A stretch of 9,278 bases of DNA from CAZOKZ01 sp964580585 (lineage in GTDB: Bacteria; Sumerlaeota; Sumerlaeia; SLMS01; JAHLLQ01): positions 1 to 9,278 of the forward strand of contig CAZOKZ010000108.1 in the NCBI GenBank assembly GCA_964580585.1, written 5' to 3'. The position numbers were made by a program, and so were the translations under genes. Below are positions 5,401 through 9,278 of this stretch, one piece after another. Position 1 is the stretch's first letter. Every line of letters starts with the position of its first letter. The notes under the pieces are model-generated. The model ran no database searches and was not told where the DNA came from. It saw nothing but the letters and a program-made list of their open reading frames with translations.

Positions 5401-7625
5401 CCCACGGTGGCGGTGGCGTTGATGTTTGTGGTGCTCAGTGCAACGGCAGGTTCCGGAGCGCCCGGCTGCACCGTGAAGTGCCAATCGGCGCCGCCGTTGT
5501 TATCCCAGATGCTGCCGCCGTTGTTCGTCACGAAATCCAACACCGTGGCGTTCGACGGCAGGGTAATGTCCTTATACCACATGCCTGCGGTCGTTGACTG
5601 CGTCATGGCCGTGGACGTGACGCCTGTCCAGGTGTTGACGCCCCAGTACAGGTTGATCGCCGAAGCGCTTGCAAGCGGTCCGCCCGAAGCTTTGTACCAA
5701 ACGCGGGCCACTTGGCCAGCCGTCGGAGGATTCGGAACCACCGTGGTGGTCGTCGGGGTCGATTCGGTCACCGCGACCGAAAGAGCGATGGTGCGCGGCG
5801 AATTCGTGGCGTTGCCCGCGACCTGGATCGAGGCGTCGTACGTGCCTTGAGCCAGGGAAGCGGTGCTGAACGAAACCGTGATCGTGTCCGCTTCGCCCGT
5901 CGAGCTGCCGCTGGTCGGGTTGACGCTGAACCAGCTCGTTCCGTCGCCCGTGTCCACCTTGGCTACTGTGTAGTTCAATGTACCCGTGCCCGAGTTTGTC
6001 ACCGTGAACGTCTGCGAAGAGGGGCTGGAGCCCTGAGCCGTCGTGGCGTTCATCGTGGTTTTGTTCAGGCTCAGCGACGGAACAGCGTTCGAGACCGTGA
6101 TGTAATTTGTTTTGGTCAACGAATCCGAGCCGAACGCGTTCGTTGCAGTCAGTTTGACCGAGTACGTGCCCGCTGTCGAGTACGTGTGCGAGGCGTTCTG
6201 CGTGGTGCTGTCGGTCGTTCCATTGTTATCGAAGTCCCACGCCCAGCCCGTCGGGCCGCCGGTGGAATCGTCGAAGAAGTTCACTGTCAAGGGCGCCGTG
6301 CCGGAAACTGTCGAGGCGCTGAACGCTGCGGTCGGCGAGGTGGATGGCGGATTGACGTTATAGTGCCAATCGGAACCGCCGTTGTTGTCCCACGTGCCTG
6401 CGCCGTTGTTCGTCACGAAATCGAGCTTCGTGGCGCTCGTCGGCAGGTTGAGGTCAACATACCACATGCCGCCCGAAGCGGACGTCATGGCAGAGCTCTG
6501 AACGTTTGTCCACGTGTTGATGCCCCAGTGCAGGTTGACTTGAGACGCGCCATTAAGAGGGCCGCCCGAGGCCTTGTACCAAACACGCGCGACGCTGCCT
6601 GCCGTCGGCGGATTCGGAATCACGGTCGTCGTAGTCGGGGTGGATTCGGTAACCGCCAGGCTCAAGGCGATATTTTGCGGCGAGTTCGCCGAATTGCCCG
6701 AAACGCGGATCGTCGCGTCGTAGGTGCCCTGGGCCAGTGCCGAAGAGGCGAACGTCACATTGATGGTGTCGTTTTCACCCGTCGATGAACCGCTGGCCGG
6801 GCTGACGTTGAACCAACCGGTGCCATCGCCTGTATCGACTTTGGCGATCGTGTAGTTCAATGTACCCGTGCCAGAATTGCTCACTGTAAACGATCGCGAT
6901 GTGGCATTCGTGCCCTGCGAACCCGTCGCGTTGATCGTCGAGGTGCTTGTCGCGATGGCAGGAGCCGGAGCCGCGACCGAAATGTAGGCGGTTTTTGTTT
7001 CCGGGTCCGATCCTACGCTGTTCGTCGCCGTCAGCTTGACGGAGTAAGTACCCGGGGTCGTGTAGGTATGGGAGGGGTTCTTCGAGGTGCTGTCCGTCGA
7101 ACCGTTATTGTCGAAATCCCATGCCCAGGATGTCGGCGAACCGGTCGAGGAATCGCTAAAATTCACCGTAAGAGGCGCGACGCCAGATGTCGGGCTGCCC
7201 GAAAATGCCGCCACGGGCGGGGTGCTGGGTGCCACGGTATTGATGTGCCAATCCTGGCCGCTGTTGTTATCCCATGTGCCCGAACCGTTGTTGAATACCA
7301 TGTCCAGAACGGTGGCCGAGCTGTTGACCGTGAACGTGTATGTCCACTTTTTGTTGCCAATCGAGGTCATATTTGGGTTGGGAAGGATGACGTTCGTCCA
7401 TCCGTTGTATCCCGTGTGGATTTTGACCTGCGAAGCATTCGAAAGATTTCGTCCGGTCGCGTCGTAGGTAATGACGCATTGTTGACCGCGAACGGGTGGA
7501 TTCGGCGCTGTCGAAACGGTCTGAGCATTGGCGCCCACTGCCAATACGCTCATCCCGAACATCGTCGCCAGGTGACAAAGTGCGCTGTGCGGGCGTCTTT
7601 GCTTCAACGAGTCCAATAGATGCAT
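2418..7625 (-). CDS. Large secreted multimodular starch-binding protein with GH57/GH119-like catalytic region
   Basis: This 1735-residue exported protein probably binds and hydrolyses starch or a related alpha-glucan outside the cytoplasm. The signal peptide spans residues 1-34 (long basic n-region with RR, hydrophobic core, cleavage after AVGANA). The order is CBM25 (36-131), PKD (138-217), BACON-like (222-327), CBM25 (331-425), PKD (432-512), BACON-like (516-621), CBM25 (625-720), BACON-like (727-829), then a DOMON/glucodextranase-C-like domain (about 845-1010). A region of about 1035-1515 resembles GH57/GH119: HGNQ at 1047, MHTPERV with E1184 as candidate nucleophile, YLDEVSH at 1211-1217, IFDDWEAIAG with D1296 as candidate acid, and YETAWHD near 1461. 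A C-terminal domain opens with a DLDQDGQNEY calcium-loop-like motif at 1528 and GGR at 1552. The ATG at 7625 is preferred; a TTG at 7649 would add eight residues, and neither has a strong Shine-Dalgarno. No sorting or anchor signal is seen at the C-terminus. The binding modules are clear; the catalytic assignment is by motif spacing and less certain. Confidence 0.82.
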   Translation of the reverse strand: MHLLDSLKQRRPHSALCHLATMFGMSVLAVGANAQTVSTAPNPPVRGQQCVITYDATGRNLSNASQVKIHTGYNGWTNVILPNPNMTSIGNKKWTYTFTVNSSATVLDMVFNNGSGTWDNNSGQDWHINTVAPSTPPVAAFSGSPTSGVAPLTVNFSDSSTGSPTSWAWDFDNNGSTDSTSKNPSHTYTTPGTYSVKLTATNSVGSDPETKTAYISVAAPAPAIATSTSTINATGSQGTNATSRSFTVSNSGTGTLNYTIAKVDTGDGTGWFNVSPASGSSTGENDTINVTFASSALAQGTYDATIRVSGNSANSPQNIALSLAVTESTPTTTTVIPNPPTAGSVARVWYKASGGPLNGASQVNLHWGINTWTNVQSSAMTSASGGMWYVDLNLPTSATKLDFVTNNGAGTWDNNGGSDWHYNVNPPSTSPTAAFSASTVSGTAPLTVNFFDDSTGGPTGWAWDFDNNGTTDSTTQNASHTYSTAGTYSVKLTATNAFGSDSLTKTNYITVSNAVPSLSLNKTTMNATTAQGSSPSSQTFTVTNSGTGTLNYTVAKVDTGDGTSWFSVNPTSGSSTGEADTITVSFSTASLAQGTYDASIQVAGNATNSPRTIALSVAVTESTPTTTTVVPNPPTAGQVARVWYKASGGPLASASAINLYWGVNTWTGVTSTAMTQSTTAGMWYKDITLPSNATVLDFVTNNGGSIWDNNGGADWHFTVQPGAPEPAVALSTTNINATATVGSNADSKTFTIANSGTGTLNYTLTKLNTGDGTSWFNVSPTSGSSTGEADTITVSFNSSSLGEGLYLASIEADGNADNAPQSLTVSLNVTPASTVPPITIGAGPVIGTNTEGTTYREEFQDWVASDVRGLDLPEDAATLGDAAYVGSRDIMALYSRFENDNLFLRVDFYELGTGAESGHCDVYVLIDCASGGITSMPDGISGATTATGWDLAVKTYDSANYAVQRSNGSTIAGAHLGAYWRGDLDSVEFGVRQSALTAAGWNGSSPVNFYVMTSRDMSGQIADTSNFSVPMSSEGVTGTAKFASIAHGNQSLNRGDSMRDRMYISAANTGTGAPSGFRLALDTHSIFQIPLNIHMSSTLISAIGWIHDSNPVWNGQDFLAKVGSMVDPDQSNDPGALIGGVFAEHIMPFFNGPINQNSIDHFDDMVQDIWGLTPADMRVMHTPERVINSVAAASGLDPFDDIAASAYTATYLDEVSHIRNWLYPSEIWTGINGDYGVPHQHKIQYINGVYCFQINDNEDQYKFWQQDSGAHTLWRRYLLYKAMDTDQAQLTLIFDDWEAIAGYSFGSGYNDNALNYNNTMRWVANHQWIEVVTLAEIMDRATNAGNPKFDPDWIINQGEIGNKPFDTYDYLQHATEDSYANWYWGNSTEESFRNAVPVVTGVIGSGTTMPSGKIFGDIGTTGTIIRDTWDAVVAAPQNSLRELAEKGYQAMIYETAWHDEDNTGYERTASSNYHNWAHPDTTWDPVSNWAYVLHNHLRDVTITTTAASWVNAVKNGTAPSGVVVQSLDLDQDGQNEYVLSNRRVWMAFEARGGRCVQAYAYDTVNQDGISILGTSPINNPTAQGEEEGTTTASRCSAFKDMNGSYADQVYNVSTGSSSITFSSGQVSKTFSLSSGTTTTVNVSYTNNTGSNLYTRLGVSVNNLDLLHHGQNFVSTYSSSSFTQQNNTRGRLTVNNISNGSINQLDTFTKFIIPLTEQMEVRLGPGSSSFQLQTAP
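5139..7520 (-). repeat. Repeated CBM25-PKD-BACON module array inside the large secreted-protein gene
   Basis: Three copies of an approximately 295-residue unit follow one another. Unit 1 is CBM25 7233-7520, PKD 6975-7214, BACON-like 6645-6962. Unit 2 is CBM25 6351-6635, PKD 6090-6332, BACON-like 5763-6080. Unit 3 is CBM25 5466-5753 and BACON-like 5139-5447, without a PKD. The matching Trp residues W118, W412 and W707 lie 294 and 295 residues apart. BACON copies share runs such as SGTGTLNYT and SGSSTGE and look very similar at DNA level, so at least part of the array arose by duplication. Starch-contact positions of CBM25 are kept in units 1 and 2 (His-x-Gly-x-Asn-x-Trp-like, H70/W76/W118 and H366/W372/W412). 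In unit 3 the His is replaced by Tyr660. Confidence 0.8.
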
Positions 7626-7710
7626 AGTGAGGAATAAACCTGCCTTCAAAGGTGTCGTGTCTCGGTCCCGCTCGAATGAAAAGAGTTGTTCCTTGATCGG
7701 GGAGAAGACT

Positions 7711-7730
7711 CACCACCCTTTGGGGTAGTG
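7711..7730 (-). promoter_or_regulatory. Leader hairpin upstream of the large secreted-protein gene
   Basis: On the minus strand CACTACCC-CAAA-GGGTGGTG forms an 8-bp stem (one G-U wobble) with a four-base loop, about 85 nt upstream of the ATG at 7625. It is not followed by a T-run, so it is not a standard terminator. It could stabilise the mRNA leader or bind a regulator. I recognise no known riboswitch. Confidence 0.3.
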
Positions 7731-7802
7731 GGGCCCGGAAAGCAAGGTTATTTTCTGAAAAATTATTGGTCGTTTGGAAATATTTTTTTATTTAATTTGA
7801 TA

Positions 7803-7853
7803 GGATTCGCCAAGAAAATCAAGGGATTCGCCAAATCATCGCTTGCAAATCCC
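7803..7853. promoter_or_regulatory. Operator-like repeats in the divergent promoter region
   Basis: GGATTCGCCAA occurs at 7803-7813 and, identically, at 7824-7834, 21 bp apart (about two helical turns, same face of the DNA). A third, imperfect copy in reverse orientation covers 7842-7852, making an inverted repeat GGGATTCGC...GCAAATCCC with the second copy. The array sits between two divergent glucan-utilisation-type genes and overlaps the best minus-strand -35 candidate. It is the natural place for a LacI-, AraC- or similar sugar-responsive regulator; the regulator itself is not in the window. Confidence 0.5.
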
Positions 7854-8042
7854 TTCGTTTGCGCGGTTCCTGGTGGTGATTGCGGGTGTGGCATGTTTTT
7901 CGGATGGTTTTGCGAAACCGATTCTTTTTCGAGGTTACACTGGAATTTGTTTCTGGATTTTTTTTTCGCCCTTGACGACTCTCCTTGTATTCAGCCGTTA
8001 AATTGTCATAGGGATTGCTTTTCCCCCTTGGTGAAGGAACAA

Positions 8043-9278
8043 ATGCGGTCTATGAAAATATCATTATCCCTGTATATTAGCCTGATCTTGTTCTGTTTGC
8101 TTTCCGTTTCGGGAAATGCCGTCGAGTTTGTTTTTGACCCGGTTTCGCGGGGAGAAGACGTGCGCGAGGTTTACGTAGCGGGGTCTTTTAACGACTGGCA
8201 GCCCGAGTATAATCCTTTGGCAAGAGAGGGCACGATTTTCAAAGGGGAGATCGACATTGAGGATGGGGATTATCCCTACAAGTTGGTAGTGGTGGACCGT
8301 TGGGGCAGTCGTCATTGGATTCTGGACCCCTCCTGCGCTGTTTACGTGCCCGATCTTCGTGGTAATATCAACAATCTGCTCGTGGTAAAAAACAACGCTG
8401 CGGCGTACAACCTTGGTGAGTTGGAACGATTTGAGTGGTATGATAAGAACGCCACGCAAATCTATCTGGCGGGTGATTTTAATCTCTGGACGCCGGATTC
8501 CGTCCCGTTGCGGTGCGTTCGGGGTGGGTTGTGGGAGTGCTGGTTGAAAATCAAACGTCCCTTCGCCTATAAATTTCGGGTGGATGGCGAATGGGCGACC
8601 GAGGACAAGGAACCGGGAATCGAGCAAATTTTCGATAATTTCGGTGGGCGAAATAACTACCGATACGATCTGGATTCACCGGGAACCCTCAAATCGCCCG
8701 AAGATACCCCCGATCGTCACCCGATTACGTTTCGGTTCGACTCGGAATTCATCAAGGCCCCCATTGCAAGCGTCTCGTTGATTGGGTCGTTCAACAACTG
8801 GGACCCCTTGGCGAACAAAATGACACGTCGCGGACCGGTTTTTCTGGCTTCCATCTCACTTGCCGATGGCAGTTATGCCTACAAATTCCACATTTCCGAA
8901 GCTTCAGGCCACGAATACAGCTTAACCGACCCGACGCATACGTATTATGAACCCGACGGTTTTCAGTCGGTAAACAGCCTGATGGTTGTCGAGGACGGCA
9001 AACGTATCGTTCCAACCGATGGACTGGAGAAATTTACTTTTTATGCGCCAGAGGCCGGGTATGTGAACTTGGCAGGCGATTTCAACGGTTGGAAGCAAGG
9101 TCTGATCAATCTGCATTCAACACCAGACGGCAATTGGACCTGTTGGTTGAAAATACCGCGGCCGATTACGTACAAGTTCGTGGTCGATGGACAATGGTTC
9201 AAAGACCAGGATCTCAATGTGTTGTCGGTTTGGGATGGTTACGGCAAGGGGAACAGCTTCCGTCCACTGCATAATATT
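8043..9278 (+). CDS. Secreted protein with tandem CBM48/AMPK-type glycogen-binding-like domains (3' end cut by window)
   Basis: The frame is open from the ATG at 8043 to the window edge, giving 412 residues with no stop. AAGGA stands four bases upstream. A Sec signal peptide (MRSMKISLSLYISLILFCLL, cleavage near GNA26) shows export. The rest is four beta-sandwich domains of the CBM48/AMPK-beta glycogen-binding type at about 27-115, 128-210, 226-317 and 329-412. Their signature tryptophans are W52 (GSFNDW), W149 (GDFNLW), W253 (GSFNNW) and W350 (GDFNGW). The second carbohydrate-contact set of the AMPK domain (Lys, Trp, Asn) is also visible: K80/W92/N111 in domain 1, K177/W184 in domain 2, K378/W385/N404 in domain 4. 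Domain 3 has Tyr292 in place of the Trp. Domains 1 and 3 resemble each other, as do 2 and 4. Likely role: binding of starch or glycogen at the cell surface or periplasm. An amylase or other catalytic domain could follow beyond the window; this cannot be seen. The gene is divergent from the large CBM25 protein and probably co-regulated. Confidence 0.85.
   Translation, partial: MRSMKISLSLYISLILFCLLSVSGNAVEFVFDPVSRGEDVREVYVAGSFNDWQPEYNPLAREGTIFKGEIDIEDGDYPYKLVVVDRWGSRHWILDPSCAVYVPDLRGNINNLLVVKNNAAAYNLGELERFEWYDKNATQIYLAGDFNLWTPDSVPLRCVRGGLWECWLKIKRPFAYKFRVDGEWATEDKEPGIEQIFDNFGGRNNYRYDLDSPGTLKSPEDTPDRHPITFRFDSEFIKAPIASVSLIGSFNNWDPLANKMTRRGPVFLASISLADGSYAYKFHISEASGHEYSLTDPTHTYYEPDGFQSVNSLMVVEDGKRIVPTDGLEKFTFYAPEAGYVNLAGDFNGWKQGLINLHSTPDGNWTCWLKIPRPITYKFVVDGQWFKDQDLNVLSVWDGYGKGNSFRPLHNI
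8121..9278 (+). repeat. A-B-A-B CBM48-like domain repeat with a 201-residue period
   Basis: The key Trp of domains 1 and 3 (W52, W253) and of domains 2 and 4 (W149, W350) are each exactly 201 residues apart; within each pair the distance is 97 residues both times. A-type domains share GSFNxW, a DP turn, Y-x-PD and a closing N-x-L-x-VV. B-type domains share LAGDFNxW, CWLKI-x-RP and YKF-x-VDG-x-W. The protein therefore grew by duplication of a two-domain unit rather than by single-domain copying. Sequence between copies has diverged well beyond recent duplication. Confidence 0.75.

Larger units (their letters stand above)
7626..8042. other. Divergent intergenic region between the two secreted glucan-binding proteins
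   Basis: These 417 bp carry no convincing gene, and the middle is strongly AT-rich (about 7741-7800). Both flanking genes start outward from here, so it must hold two promoters. Plus-strand candidate: TTGACG at 7972-7977 with TTAAAT at 7998-8003, but the 20-bp spacing is poor. Minus-strand candidate: TTGGCG (7812-7807) with TAAAAA 17 bp further on; it overlaps one copy of the operator-like repeat. Neither promoter is strong, consistent with activator-dependent transcription. AAGGA, four bases before the ATG at 8043, is the ribosome binding site of the plus-strand gene. Confidence 0.6.

Noticed and set aside
7885..7905. Possible sigma54 promoter (TGGCATG...)
   Set aside because: The -24 part is approximate and the required GC at -12 is missing.
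7893..8042. In-frame upstream ATG that would extend the CBM48-like protein by 50 residues
   Set aside because: The extension is Phe/Cys-rich, would bury the clear signal peptide, lacks a ribosome binding site, and the ATG at 8043 has AAGGA correctly placed.
8064..8627. Minus-strand open frames at 8064-8627 and 8791-9116
   Set aside because: They lie antisense to the four-domain CBM48-like reading frame, which is open to the window edge and has family motifs throughout.

Overview
The window looks like an accessory, polysaccharide-handling stretch of a Gram-negative-type bacterium. GC content is moderate overall but uneven, both large proteins carry Sec-type signal peptides, and the modules (CBM25, PKD, BACON-like, DOMON-like, CBM48-like) are those of large secreted glucan-active proteins. 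Such module mixes occur in FCB/PVC-type and deep-branching heterotrophic phyla. Nothing here (no rRNA, tRNA or housekeeping gene) fixes the taxon, so I leave it open.

Layout. (1) Positions 45-2286, minus strand, hold a tight three-gene operon transcribed right to left. It encodes a DUF1963/YwqG-like protein, then a DraG/ARH-type ADP-ribosylglycohydrolase, then a 107-residue unknown protein. The gaps are 19 and 12 bp. A good sigma70-type promoter lies just upstream (2322-2350), and the last junction has a hairpin that contains both the stop of one gene and the start of the next. (2) Positions 2348-2395 form a strong rho-independent terminator for the next gene; its T-run doubles as part of the -35 box of the operon promoter. 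(3) Positions 2418-7625, minus strand, encode one 1735-residue secreted protein. It carries three CBM25 starch-binding modules interleaved with two PKD and three BACON-like domains, then a DOMON-like domain, a GH57/GH119-like catalytic region and a C-terminal domain. (4) Positions 7626-8042 are a non-coding divergent intergenic region with spaced repeats that look like an operator. (5) From 8043 to the window edge, plus strand, lies the start of a second secreted protein. It contains four CBM48/AMPK-type glycogen-binding-like domains in an A-B-A-B order with an exact 201-residue period, and is cut by the window edge.

How the parts fit. The two divergent secreted proteins both carry alpha-glucan-binding folds and share one regulatory region, so they probably form a co-regulated starch/glycogen capture and breakdown unit. 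The three-gene operon is unrelated in function. Its family content (an ADP-ribosylglycohydrolase beside a YwqG-like protein and a small orphan) suggests reversal of ADP-ribosylation or orphan immunity to toxins. That reading is inference from family membership and gene order only.
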